64,000 nucleotides of DNA, from NCBI RefSeq assembly GCF_020085105.1, contig NC_058044.1, positions 31,770,952-31,834,951 on the forward strand. The letters run 5' to 3'. The notes below the pieces were generated by a model. It ran no database searches. It saw only the letters and a program-made list of their open reading frames with translations, and had not been told where the DNA came from. Each line of letters starts with the position of its first letter. Position 1 is the stretch's first letter. Shown here one piece after another: positions 1 through 8,542 of the stretch. Both the position numbers and the translations under genes were made by a program. Origin of the DNA: Siniperca chuatsi. Lineage: Eukaryota; Chordata; Actinopteri; Centrarchiformes; Sinipercidae.

Positions 1-349
1 AGCCGTCTAGCACCGGTCGGGTGTGCTGCTCTTTAGGGTCGACGCGCTGCATGGGACACTCCGTGGCAAACGTGGGGAATAGCTTTCGCGGTGGCGCAGG
101 TATACCCGCAGCCGGATTATTAGCGTCTCCAGAGCTTGGAGCGCGTAGGTCTGGTGTTGGTGTGTATCACCCTGAACAGCACAAGGGCGCCGCAGCGCTT
201 TTGTTGCGCCGAGGGCGATATGTATACCACCAGACGATCAATGGCAGTCAGTCTTAACGCCAAGTCTTAACGTGATAGAGGTTGTAGCACTCCACCAGTC
301 TGAGCAGGCGCTGCGCGCTACTCTCGGAATACCCGTTTTGTTGCGCCAT
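1..349 (-). pseudogene. Uncharacterised minus-strand gene, copy A, cut by window edge
   Basis: A minus-strand frame begins with ATG at 349 (first residues MAQQNGYSESS) and runs leftward. The better-preserved equivalent is 12,437-12,981. In both copies the first 30 or so codons and the rest lie in different frames; the shift falls at a direct repeat of TTAAGACT near 265. Copy A has extra small indels near 80-120 that break it further. I do not recognise the family. It starts divergently from the plus-strand gene at 416, so the pair probably shares the 350-415 interval as promoter. It may be a broken gene or one with a tiny intron. Confidence 0.35.
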
Positions 350-415
350 CGTCACCGAGCACTCGACTCCACCGTTCCTCCGCCGTACCTTGCTGCAAAC
401 GGTGGTAAATAGGAG

Positions 416-1195
416 ATGAACGGTATGGCTCGGAGAGAGCTTGTGTTCTCAGAGCACGCGTCCATATCCCTCTTCGAGTGCCTGATAGTTGCAGGAGCTC
501 CCGCTACGGGGTTGCTGAGAGACACTGTTTTCAAAGAGGGCGAAGGCACGTTTCAGATCACCTTACAGTTGCTCAGGGATATGTGGCAGAGAGCGGATAG
601 ATTGTACATACCCAGAACGGATCTGGAGTCCCTCCACCGCATGGCATGCAAGAGCACCGTGGGTCAGGAAACGCCCATACCGCCTCACATCGCGACCGAG
701 CCTCGCAAACTCTCCAGATACTACATTTATCTGTTGTTTCGGTACTGCGTGAGCTCCGCGGGTCCCCACCGTTACGATGCGGACGGTCTCGCTCGACTAA
801 TATCAACGGCTCAACGAAAGTCGGCCACAGCCTTCGTCTCTCTCACGGATGTGCACGGGAGCTGGCTCGAGACCATGTGTAGCACAAACTACCCTATGGC
901 GCCACCGATACCGGAGGGCAACAGTTCGAGCTCTTTCCCGGGGTACCCTCAACTACCGCTTACGGAGCAGCCGCGTTCTCTTCCTCGGCAATCCGAACAG
1001 CAGTATCACCGAGACCCGAACGCGCGTACACCGAGCATGATCCAGCCTCACCACCACCACATCCATCAAAAGCAAGGACTATCACTGCACGTGGGACCGG
1101 AAGCGAGGCCCAGAACCGGTGTGTCCCACCAGAACAAAGGGTATTCCAACAAGGGGTACTATGAGTCTATGGCAGAGAGCGAGGAGGACTGCTGA
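416..1195 (+). CDS. Uncharacterised 259-residue protein with His/Gln-rich tail (copy A)
   Basis: The frame starts at ATG 416 and is kept almost unchanged in copy B (13,048-13,827), which supports real coding. The first 130 residues look globular (residues such as LFECLIVAGAPATGLL and RYYIYLLFRYCVSSAG), while the rest is low complexity, rich in Pro, Ser and Gln, with a histidine run (QPHHHHIHQ) near residue 205 and an acidic end (ESMAESEEDC). It lies directly upstream of, and on the same strand as, the makorin-like gene. I see no signal peptide, membrane segment or known motif, and do not recognise the family. The two copies differ by a compensated pair of indels near residue 200. Confidence 0.6.
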   Translation: MNGMARRELVFSEHASISLFECLIVAGAPATGLLRDTVFKEGEGTFQITLQLLRDMWQRADRLYIPRTDLESLHRMACKSTVGQETPIPPHIATEPRKLSRYYIYLLFRYCVSSAGPHRYDADGLARLISTAQRKSATAFVSLTDVHGSWLETMCSTNYPMAPPIPEGNSSSSFPGYPQLPLTEQPRSLPRQSEQQYHRDPNARTPSMIQPHHHHIHQKQGLSLHVGPEARPRTGVSHQNKGYSNKGYYESMAESEEDC

Positions 1196-1352
1196 CGGAA
1201 CACTCACATACATTTCGACCAGGATCTGCAGGGGACACATTCGGGGGCGACGGTCTCGGGATACACATATTCGCGGTTGGACTCGTCCGGCTCTTTATCA
1301 CTAACGGTTTCCATGCGTAGCGCAGAGCGTTACACACCCTCAACCGTCACGG

Positions 1353-1754
1353 ATGGAGGCTGCAGCAGAGCAGACCGCATACAGACTACCGGGTCCATAC
1401 CTCACCGGGCATTACACCGAGAACGCCGCGAGAGTGCAAGCGATCGGCGACCGTCACGGGAGGAGGACAGTAGCCGCGTGGCACCACGAGAGCGCTCCAA
1501 GGCTTCCGTTCGGCATTCGATACGAGATGAGGCAGCCGGACGCGGCGTGGCGCTACGATACAACACCGAAGCACTCCGTCTGCGATCCTTACGAGAGGAC
1601 GCCTACCGCTAGGTGTGACTCAGACATGGTTTGCAATGTGTGCTACGATGTGGTATTGGATAAGACAAATCCGAAGGAGCGCAGATTCGGGATTCTGCCT
1701 AGCTGCGAGCACTGCTTCTGTCTGGAGTGTTGCATTATGTTTGTACTCCTGTAG
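1353..1754 (+). pseudogene. Makorin-like RING E3 ligase gene, truncated (copy A)
   Basis: This is the same gene as 13,988-14,701 in copy B, identical through residue 127 or so, but the reading stops two zinc ligands into the second half of the RING. After CEHCFCLEC the sequence jumps to what in copy B is the 3' flank (near 14,860), removing about 0.5 kb: the rest of the RING, the CCCH finger, the stop and the first poly(A) signal. Short GTGT homology is present at both ends, which points to a microhomology deletion. The product would be 133 residues without a complete RING, so it is probably inactive as a ligase. Confidence 0.85.
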
Positions 1755-2172
1755 AGCTTCATGACCGCACCGCACCTCATCTGCATTACGTTTGTACCCA
1801 AGCACTGTACACATTATTATGTCAATAAAAACGCAAAGCTGGGAGACAGCCTGTGTAAGGTGCATTTGCCTTTATTTCCGCACACTCAGAGACAACAGGG
1901 ATATATGCATAATACACATTCGAAACACTTGTACACAATACCATGGTACTATCAATGGTCAACACAAGAGTCTGTTCCACCGGGGTCCGTCATTACACAC
2001 GATAATGGTAATGGTACCGTCGACCAGTGGCACCGGTGGTCTCGGATCCCCGTTTATGCGTAGCCTCTGGGTAGCGAAACCGCCTACGACCATGTCTCGG
2101 CATGCTTCGGACACCCTCCGGGTCTTCAGGCGCCCTTAGCAGAGAGGTCACAGAGCGAGCTTGAGTCCGGTG

Positions 2173-2178
2173 TATAAA
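2173..2178 (+). promoter_or_regulatory. TATA box (TATAAA) upstream of pyrin-like gene, copy A only
   Basis: A strong TATAAAGGGG context lies about 475 bases upstream of the ATG at 2,650. Copies B and C lack it because their sequence jumps from here, or from elsewhere, straight into the pyrin-like gene. If it is the promoter of that gene, only copy A keeps it. Functional use is inference. Confidence 0.4.
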
Positions 2179-2180
2179 GG

Positions 2181-2315
2181 GGACACCCAGTCTATCCTTC
2201 ACGGGGATACGGGTCCTGCGGGTGGTACCTCCGCGCTCCTCTGTGACACCCAGCCTAGCCGTCACAGGGACAAGGGTCCTGGGCGCGGTATCTCCGCGCT
2301 CCTCTGTGACCGTAG
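2181..2315. repeat. Two imperfect tandem units of about 67 bp
   Basis: Two adjacent segments share the pattern GACACCCAG ... CACGGGGATACGGGTCCT or CACAGGGACAAGGGTCCT ... TCCGCGCTCCTCTGTGAC. The second differs from the first by scattered changes. They lie in the 0.49-kb stretch unique to copy A. A minus-strand open frame of Arg-rich composition runs through them, but I could not support it as a gene. Confidence 0.6.
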
Positions 2316-2649
2316 GAGAAGAGTGGAACAGTCGTCTACGCGCGCCCAGTCGAGCCAGCGCGGGTACCGACCTGGACGCGGCGATTCGAACGTCTCTTGA
2401 AGCTCCCGCTACGGATCTCCGTCTTACGGGGCGCCGTCTCGACAGTTTATCGATTTTCAGGATCAATCCCTGTAGATCGGATGTCGTGTTTCTTGGGGTT
2501 TGCGGAGCCGCCTCGAGTCTATCAGTGGGTGTTCCTGTGCCGCTGGTTGGTGCGCACATGTATGTCACTTCAATATATTTATGTATGTATGCCCGGAACC
2601 CTAGATCTGCGGTAGGACATTGAGACAGAGGGCCCCTCGAACCACAAAG

Positions 2650-3225
2650 ATGGTGCAATATACTGACAAATTCAAACTGGCGCACTACCTGGTGAAAAAC
2701 AAGGCCTCTTTTGCCAAGGTTGTCCTGACTATAAAAGACCAGAGTCTGCCACTAGATACGCAAGTGGCAGCAAGCATCCAGCGTATGCTCAGGAAAAAAA
2801 GCAACACGGGCTATGACAAACACCCAGAAAGTATGATCAACATGCTGTGCCGCTACTTGTCCGAGGATGTGGCAATGACGATCATCGTAAGTGCACTACA
2901 AAAAGACAACCCGGGATTTACCATATCGGACATCGGGATACCTGAACTGGAAACGTTTAGCGGTTTAGACAGGAACCCGAGTCCCGGGGTTAGACGCGAT
3001 TTGGGAGATGTCTTGAGTGACCTAAGCAAAGAAGAGATGGAAAGAGTGAAGGTGATGCTCAACTGGGATATCGCACAGGGTTACGGATGGCTTGCGTACG
3101 GACCCATAGAACACATGAGAGAATGGGACCTAGCTGACAGGATTGTCTCCAAACTAGGCCAGCCGCGCGTTGTTTATTGTAAGCGTGATCATGGCCTACA
3201 TAGAGCGACCCGATGCAGTATATGA
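2650..3225 (+). pseudogene. Tandem pyrin-like death-fold protein, frameshifted (copy A)
   Basis: The frame opens at ATG 2,650, the only copy with an ATG in front. It encodes two death-fold-like halves: residues about 3-98 and about 105-190. The second half matches the pyrin-domain pattern well: an amphipathic first helix with LSDLSKEEMERVK, then QGYG, then the WDLADRIV helix. Pyrin domains make homotypic contacts in inflammasome assembly; poxviruses carry pyrin-only decoys, so a role in blocking inflammasomes is plausible but inferred. Copy A has one extra base near 3,163 compared with copies B and C, which replaces the last helices with an unrelated tail, and an R-to-W change (YGWLAYG). Poly(A) signal at 3,423. 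Confidence 0.65.
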
Positions 3226-3422
3226 CCTGACCCGAAAAACCTACGGACAACACAAGTAACGGTACAAGTCCTTGTACTACCGTTCCACCGCAGGAGTTTG
3301 CTGGTAGAGTTTACCCTGCGTACTGTATACAAGGTTGTGCCTATTGTGTACAATGTCGATTGCGTATGTGTGTCATGCCATGTGTTCGATGTGCAGTATG
3401 TGCAGTATGTGCATTGTACAGC

Positions 3423-3428
3423 AATAAA
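3423..3428 (+). terminator. Poly(A) signal AATAAA of the pyrin-like gene
   Basis: AATAAA lies about 200 bases after the pyrin-like frame, with a GT-rich stretch (GTGTGTGG) about 20 bases downstream, as expected of a cleavage site. It is kept in copies B, C and D. The next gene starts only 123 bases later, so the genes are tightly packed. Confidence 0.6.
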
Positions 3429-3550
3429 GCGATCCTACTAACTATAGTGTGTGGCCTCTTGTAATGTCAAAACTCATTCACCTCCCCCAGAATCATTTTG
3501 CCTTTGCCCAGGATTCCTTTGCCTTTGACACACCACACAGTACATCAACT

Positions 3551-3856
3551 ATGGTTGACCACAATGAGTATTACAGCAATTACTGGTGGCTCAACGAAAA
3601 GGACGATATGCTAAGGGTTATACTGATAGCCGCGCCGATGATGGCTGTCTTCGGGTCTGCGTTGCTGGCCTACAGAATCTACAGTAGACGCGCGTCCTCC
3701 AGCATTTACACACCTTGTTCCTCGCATGCCACCGGGCCTTACGCGCCTGTGTACGGACCCACAACCTGTGATCTAAGGGTGTGCGACGGCAAGGATCCGG
3801 AGGAGGGGGGTGTAAGCGCCGCGGTCCCAGTCAGCGACCCGAAGAAGGGTACGTAG
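3551..3856 (+). CDS. Small single-pass membrane protein (copy A)
   Basis: From ATG 3,551 (MVDHNEYYSNYWW) the frame encodes 101 residues. A short, Tyr/Trp-rich, acidic amino end is followed by one strongly hydrophobic segment at about residues 21-42 (LRVILIAAPMMAVFGSALLAY), basic residues RIYSRRAS and a cytosolic-type tail with Cys and Gly. That charge pattern suggests an N-out, C-in anchor without a cleaved signal. An upstream in-frame ATG at 3,464 would add 29 residues. Copy B is identical except V2A; copy C is cut by a deletion and copy D is frameshifted. Poly(A) signal at 3,999-4,004. Family not recognised. Confidence 0.6.
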   Translation: MVDHNEYYSNYWWLNEKDDMLRVILIAAPMMAVFGSALLAYRIYSRRASSSIYTPCSSHATGPYAPVYGPTTCDLRVCDGKDPEEGGVSAAVPVSDPKKGT

Positions 3857-3998
3857 CATCCCCTGACCTGTAACTTGCATGTGCTTACCACTACATCTCT
3901 CTCTGTCAATACGGTCTTGGCTGTGTATGTGTGAAACAAACTGTATGTTCCATGTGTACGCTCCACCCTGTACTGCCTTATCATGATATTGTACAACA

Positions 3999-4004
3999 AA
4001 TAAA
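3999..4004 (+). terminator. Poly(A) signal AATAAA of the small membrane protein gene
   Basis: AATAAAGCACTGTGTG lies about 140 bases after the stop at 3,856 and is followed by TG-rich sequence. Conserved in copies B and D. Confidence 0.6.
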
Positions 4005-4020
4005 GCACTGTGTGCCACAT

Positions 4021-4470
4021 TTCACTGTGTCTCTGTGTCTACCTCACCCCGGCCTTTGGTGTGTATCAAAGAGGCCCTCTGCTCTGGGCTAACCCTCCCG
4101 TAGATACATGTGTGCCTGTTTAAACTGTTGGGCCTCAGCACATTTAACAAACCGTGCCTCCCTGTGTCAACGAGGACCCTGAGCTGCGTTTGCATAACGC
4201 AAACGGCTTATAGCTTTACCTCCACCTTCTCTGTGTCTCTCCCTGCCTTAGGTGTGTGTGTACACAAAGAGCACATCCTATACTTGTCACCGCAGGCATT
4301 GGCCTGTTTGCTCAGGGCACACGGATGTGTTGTGGGCGCGGTGACATTGTAACCGGCAGTAGCTCTGTTCATCCTGTCTCCATGTACCGTTTACCCGGAC
4401 CAACCGTGGTCTTAGATTGTAGATAGTACCTCGTGAAAGACACAGATACAGGTATTGGTTGTACACGTGT
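4021..4470. other. Intergenic stretch between convergent genes (copy A)
   Basis: About 450 bases between the plus-strand membrane gene and the minus-strand genes that end at 4,495. An open frame at 4,110-4,352 exists but starts poorly and has no recognisable features. A minus-strand poly(A) signal (TTTATT on the plus strand, about 4,470) closes the minus-strand unit. The same stretch occurs in copy B (16,652-17,101). Confidence 0.5.
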
Positions 4471-4494
4471 TTATTGGCATCATCTCGAACATTA

Positions 4495-4689
4495 TCATAC
4501 AGTTATCAAAGGTAGTCTGCTGTAGCGTCTTTGTTTATCACACAATACGTACAGTATGTAGACCCCGAACATGCACAGAAACAGACACAACACTAGGTAT
4601 ATCATAACCACGCTCCATGTACAATAAGCTTGACATGGTGTTGTGGACCCGTCATGTGCGGTGCAGTTGGTGTAGGGAAGGCCGGACAT
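4495..4689 (-). CDS. Small Cys-rich single-pass membrane protein (copy A)
   Basis: ATG at 4,689 opens 64 codons: a short ectodomain with four cysteines and one N-glycosylation sequon (NCT), then a long hydrophobic segment (VVMIYLVLCLFLCMFGVYILYVL), then a short basic tail (CDKQRRYSR). It begins 12 bases after the stop of the dsRNA-binding gene on the same strand and shares its poly(A) signal. It could also be a 3' exon of that gene, because a good donor (GA/GTACGT) lies near 4,733. Copy B (17,126-17,320) differs by one conservative change. Family not recognised. Confidence 0.5.
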   Translation of the reverse strand: MSGLPYTNCTAHDGSTTPCQAYCTWSVVMIYLVLCLFLCMFGVYILYVLCDKQRRYSRLPLITV

Positions 4690-4700
4690 GACGTCCTTCA

Positions 4701-5386
4701 CTAGGCTTGCTCCCTGGGCCGATGGCACGTACTCTCCTCCGGGTCTTGGTAGGTGCAGGCCTTGGCGATTCGTAGCGCTTGCTCCGCCGCGTCAAGCTTC
4801 GCAAGTGTCCAGGTTGGTCCGAGACCTGCGTTTGGTGAACATATGCATCCACTTAGTTACCCTTATTGTAATCAGTCAGTCTGTAGCAAACACACTCACA
4901 GCCACACAGGATACCTTGCACCATAAATCCGCCTAAGGTCGAGGTAATGTAACAATGGCAGATGTGGGTACCATTGCGAGTGGTGTCACTATACTGAGGC
5001 TGAGGCCATCCGTTCTGAAGGCATAGTTCCTGGTTAGGTGAAAAGGTGAGAGTGAGTTAGGTTATATCAAGGTGTAAATAGCTGCCGAGACACTGCTGGT
5101 CTGCTAGCGGGCATACCTTTAGCTCTACAACCACATCCCCTACGTCCGGGTGGTCAGACTTCCGTATCAGGGCAAGCAAAGCACCCGCCGCTTGGTTTTT
5201 GGCTGCCTTTTTTGTGGTACCGGTACCCGTGGCTTCTTTTGTATGATACGCAGCGCCCTGTATACAGACCTTGGCCGTGTACATCGGCATATGATGCGGT
5301 CCGCTGACGCTGTATTGAACCGTACACCTCTTGGTATCTGCATATTCTTTCAATCTAGCACAGTAGGAGACACCAGCGTTAGCCAT
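4701..5386 (-). CDS. Spliced tandem dsRNA-binding-domain protein (copy A)
   Basis: Predicted as three exons on the minus strand: 5,386-5,114, 5,029 to about 4,918, and 4,825 to the stop near 4,701. Exon 1 holds a complete dsRBD (residues about 7-72) with the marks GPHHMPMY, V-I-G and the helix-2 signature GTTKKAAKNQAA. Exon 2 begins a second dsRBD (ELCLQNGWPQPQY) and exon 3 ends it (GLGPTWTLAKLDAAEQAL). Both introns have GT/AG ends, and phases 0 and 1 match exactly across the joins, which is strong internal support. Tandem dsRBDs of this layout occur in PKR, PACT and TRBP; viral dsRBD proteins typically sequester dsRNA from host sensors. The second domain has a poor basic patch. Function is inferred. 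Confidence 0.75.
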
Positions 5387-5511
5387 GATACAGGCGCAGC
5401 GCTATGTAGAACAAAGATTACGCCTAAGCATGTTACGGTTTTTGTGTGCAAGAACACTCCTGCTGGTAGCCTTCCTGCATCGGAAAAGGGGAAGGCGGTG
5501 GTGGATGAGAC

Positions 5512-6136
5512 ATGGAGCTACAGGAGGAGACGTTAGCTCGCCCGGTTGGACAGTTAAAGCGCAGGGAAGGGGGAGGCTGAGAGAGGAGACGTTTAGCTAG
5601 AGGGAGGAGACGTCAGCTCGCCCGGTTGGACGGTTAAAGCGCAGGGAAGGGGGAGGCTGAGGGAGGAGACGTTTAGCTAGAGGGGAGGAGACGTCAGCTC
5701 GCCCGGTTGGGACGGTCAAAGCGCAGGGAAGGGGAGGCTGAGAGAGGAGACGTTTAGCTTGCCCGGTTGGACAGTTACAGCGCAGGGAAGGGGAGGCTGA
5801 GAGAGGAGACGTTTAGCTAGAGGGAGAGAGACGTTAGCTCGCCCGGTTGGACGGTTACAGCGCAGGGAAGGGGGAGGCTGAGAGAGGAGACGTTTAGCTA
5901 GAGGGAGGAGACGCCAGCTCGCCCGGTTGGGACGGTCAAAGCGCAGGGAAGGGGGAGGCTGAGAGAGGAGACGTTTAGCTAGAGGGAGGAGACGTCAGCT
6001 CGCCCGGTTGGACGGTTACAGCGCAGGGATGGGGAGGCTGAGAGAGGAGACGTTTAGCTAGAGGGAGGAGACGCCAGCTCGCCCGGTTGGACGGTTACAG
6101 CGAAGGGAAGGGGGAGGCTGAGGGAGGAGACGGGGA
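5512..6136. repeat. 80-bp minisatellite, eight units (copy A)
   Basis: The core CTCGCCCGGTTGGACGGTTA plus AAGCGCAGGGAAGGGGGAGG and AGGAGACGTTTAGCTAGAGG recurs eight times; the fourth unit lacks about 20 bases. The G-rich, purine-biased strand carries many GGGGGAGG and GGAGGAGACG motifs. Copies B and C have six units each. The array starts about 130 bases upstream of the dsRNA-binding gene's start codon. No gene runs through it. Confidence 0.9.
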
Positions 6137-6283
6137 GGCATGACTAACAGCAAAAGGCTTTCCCTTAGGATTCATGGTGCTTAGCAGAGATAGGCTACTC
6201 AGTCATAACATGCCTTGATGCTGAGGGTGAGAGTGTGCAGACACAGGCTGGTTGCAGACAATAGCTGTATGATCAGCGTTGCA

Positions 6284-6290
6284 TATAAAT
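6284..6290 (+). promoter_or_regulatory. TATA-like box (TATAAAT) before the 134-bp tandem array
   Basis: GCATATAAATGG lies about 100 bases upstream of the first 134-bp unit and is kept in all four copies (B near 18,755, C near 24,318, D near 26,542). It may drive a transcript through the array. This is inference. Confidence 0.35.
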
Positions 6291-6349
6291 GGTCTCTTGT
6301 TGAGTGTTTCAGCGGTCTTTAGAGCCGTAGCTCACAGGGTTGTATGGTC

Positions 6350-6815
6350 ATCCCGTACCTGTTCACACATAGCTGTTATGACCCTAGGGTCAGCTAGACA
6401 GGGTTCACATGCCTGTGTATATGTGTGTGTTTAGAAACAAACTGGTCCTTAGTAGCGCTGTGGCCGTTGGCTTGTTTATGATCAGCCGTTACCTGTACTC
6501 ACAGAACGTCTACGCCCTTAGGGTGAGCTGCAGAGGGTGTGCATGCCTGTGTATGTGTGTGCACCTGTCTAGAAACAGACCGGTCCTTAGCAGCGCTGTG
6601 GCAGTTGGCCTGTGTATGATCGGGCGTTGCCTGTGCACACAGAGCGGTTACGAGCTTAGGATCAGCGGGAGAGGGTGTGATGTGTGTGTGTGTGTGTGCC
6701 TCTGTCTAGAAACAGACCGGCCCTTAGCAGCGCTGTGGCAGTTGGCTTGTGTATGATCAGCCGTTACCTGTTCACACAGAGCGGTGACAGAGGGTGTGCA
6801 TGCTCCTGTATACAT
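6350..6815. repeat. Tandem array of about 134-bp units (copy A)
   Basis: About three and a half diverged units share GTTACCTGTNCACACAGAGCG, TGCATGCCTGTGTATGTGTG and TAGAAACAGACCGGTCCTTA followed by GCAGCGCTGTGGCAGTTGGC. A frame at 6,409-6,756 stays open across the units but has no conserved ATG context and ends arbitrarily. The array is kept in all four module copies, with a (TG)n tract whose length varies. Confidence 0.75.
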
Positions 6816-6854
6816 GACTATGTTTGCATTTCGCCTTAGGGAACCCATCTCCGC

Positions 6855-6862
6855 TATATATA
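6855..6862 (+). promoter_or_regulatory. TATA box (TATATATA) of the gene at 6,971
   Basis: CGCTATATATATCACG lies about 110 bases before the ATG at 6,971 and is preserved in copies B and C. Copy D ends just before it. Confidence 0.45.
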
Positions 6863-6970
6863 TCACGCAGTATGTGCAGCACTCAGGAGCAGTGAGCGCT
6901 GTCCACCGGATAGAGCACACAGCAGGCGTTACTCTGCCACCAGGCTAGCGAGCTATCAAGAACTATCAAG

Positions 6971-8248
6971 ATGGAATACGTGACAATTGTCATCAGATGG
7001 GGCTGTACCCCCAACGAACACATTGGGTTTATCACGGACAGTCTGAGGCAATGGTATCTGAGCAGGTGGACCTACACTGACGCGGAGATACGTAGTTTGA
7101 CAGCAATGTGCCTTTACCTGCCGGAGGAGGAGGCTACAGGATACACAGAACGGCTGCTACGTGTGATGAGGAACCTGTGGGTAGATCAGGCTTGCAATAT
7201 AATGGTCCAGGGAGACTTCGAAGCACTGCTGGAGGACACAACCGCGTTGTCTGTCATCGCTAACACATACACGGTCACCCACGCGGATGTCACACCAGCC
7301 TTGAGTTTCTACCAGCATGTGCGTAACACAGAAGCGTTACTGAAGGGGTACGGATGGACCATCGGTACGCACACCGTGATCGCGGACGGAAAGACTATCT
7401 TCCAGCTTCACTGCAAACATGTAAGTTATCGGGATCTCGATGTAGTGTGTGTCATTTGTGGTATTGTATGCTCCGGTTGTTTGTATGTATGTATGTATGT
7501 AGGCATGTATGTCTGTCTCTAACCACCCCGTGCATCCCGCAGAGACCCCACAGCGTGACGGTGCTGCACCTAGGACAGGAGCCCAAAATAAAGCTAGTAC
7601 AATGTCTGGAGCCACAGCGCCTGTATGACCTGATGAAGGCACATGACATCTCCTGTACCACGGTGTGGAATTCCAGGATATCCCTTTCGGCGCTAGCCCC
7701 CTGCAAGGCACTGTGCGACTACGATATGGCTATGGTAAGGGTGAACATGAGCCCAGCGGAGGAGGCCTTGGGAGACACCTCGCCCGTTCCGCCGTTCTTC
7801 TACCACAACATGAAACATATTCAACTACGAAGTAGGCGCAAGGCCCTGCGGTGCCGCCCTTATGAGGCGTCTAACCTACCACTGGTAGAGCTGCAGCGCA
7901 GGGATCCAAGCGGGATGCACACTGACATCGGCGTAGCCCTGTACTACGGCGATAGCATGTCTACGGTCGAGGATGTCATCAAGGCGGACGGTAGATTCCT
8001 TCCCACAGCTCGCATAGCGAATGGGACTTGTGACATAGCCATAATGGAGGTGGAAGCGGGTTCCGTAATCACAGCGGGTAGGTTGTATGTCAATGCGAAA
8101 TATAATAACGTAGGGAGCTGTATGTCATGGTGTCACTGTTATATTCTTCTTTTGTGTTGTGATTGCAGATACCGCAGAAGAGTCCGAGTGTGACACCGAG
8201 GACTCCTCCGCCGAGGACTCGAATGCAGAGGAATATAACACCCCTTAG
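6971..8248 (+). CDS. Three-exon protein with acidic tail, ending just before a double RING (copy A)
   Basis: Predicted exons: 6,971-7,420, 7,543-8,077 and 8,169-8,248. Donors are CAT/GTAAGT and G/GTAGGT, acceptors CCCGCAG and GATTGCAG; phases 0 and 1 match across both joins. The product is 354 residues. Its body looks globular (start MEYVTIVIRWGCTPNEHIG) and the last exon is a strongly acidic tail (DTAEESECDTEDSSAEDS). I do not recognise the body. The TAG at 8,246-8,248 is followed in frame by two RING fingers without an ATG of their own, so readthrough or alternative splicing may join them. Exon 1 ends in phase 0 and could splice straight to 8,249. Copy B (19,443-20,719) carries a frameshift. 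Confidence 0.65.
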
Positions 8249-8542
8249 GCATGTTATGGCTGTTACATTATCACGGATGCGTTCCTGGAGTGTGGACACT
8301 TGTGCTGCGCACAATGCATAGCCAAGAGCGGGGACAGCGTATGCGGTCTCTGCAAGAAGCGTTACACCTACTACAGGACCGTGGCCATAGCTGAGGGCTT
8401 TGATTTCAGGTGTACCGTATGTTACAAGGCGAAGGCCTGGATCACCAATTGTGGACATGTCACATGTACCTGCTGTAAGCGCAGATGTCCCGTTTGTGAT
8501 GCGCTCGTCAGTAACCTACATAGGGTGTATGTGTCTCGCTAG
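8249..8542 (+). CDS. Double RING-finger segment, no start codon of its own (copy A)
   Basis: Ninety-seven codons run in frame from directly after the TAG at 8,246 to the stop at 8,540. They encode two compact RING-like zinc fingers. The first is CYGC, CGHLCCAQC, CGLC (about residues 2-38); the second is CTVC, CGHVTCTCC, CPVC (about 53-82). RING domains recruit ubiquitin-loaded E2 enzymes. No ATG precedes the first finger, so the segment must be the 3' part of a larger product, most likely joined to the exons at 6,971-8,077 by readthrough or by splicing to CCCCTTAG/GCATG. Copy B (20,720-21,013) keeps every zinc ligand. Confidence 0.6.
   Translation, partial: ACYGCYIITDAFLECGHLCCAQCIAKSGDSVCGLCKKRYTYYRTVAIAEGFDFRCTVCYKAKAWITNCGHVTCTCCKRRCPVCDALVSNLHRVYVSR

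Noticed and set aside
1993-2685. Minus-strand Arg-rich open frame of 230 codons in copy A
   Set aside because: It starts at a GTG inside the pyrin-like gene, runs through a tandem repeat, has no known features and is absent from copy B apart from its last part.
2650-3225. Bcl-2-like protein (NWDIAQGYGR resembles a BH1 motif)
   Set aside because: The flanking helices and spacing fit a pyrin domain better, and no BH2 or BH3 pattern was found.
4110-4352. 80-codon plus-strand frame
   Set aside because: No motif, poor start, and located between poly(A) signals of convergent genes.
5512-6136. CRISPR-like array
   Set aside because: Units are adjacent 80-bp minisatellite copies without unique spacers, in eukaryotic or viral DNA.
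6409-6756. Cys/Val-rich protein encoded by the 134-bp array
   Set aside because: The frame is broken by repeat-length change in copy B and has no start context; it is a by-product of the tandem units.
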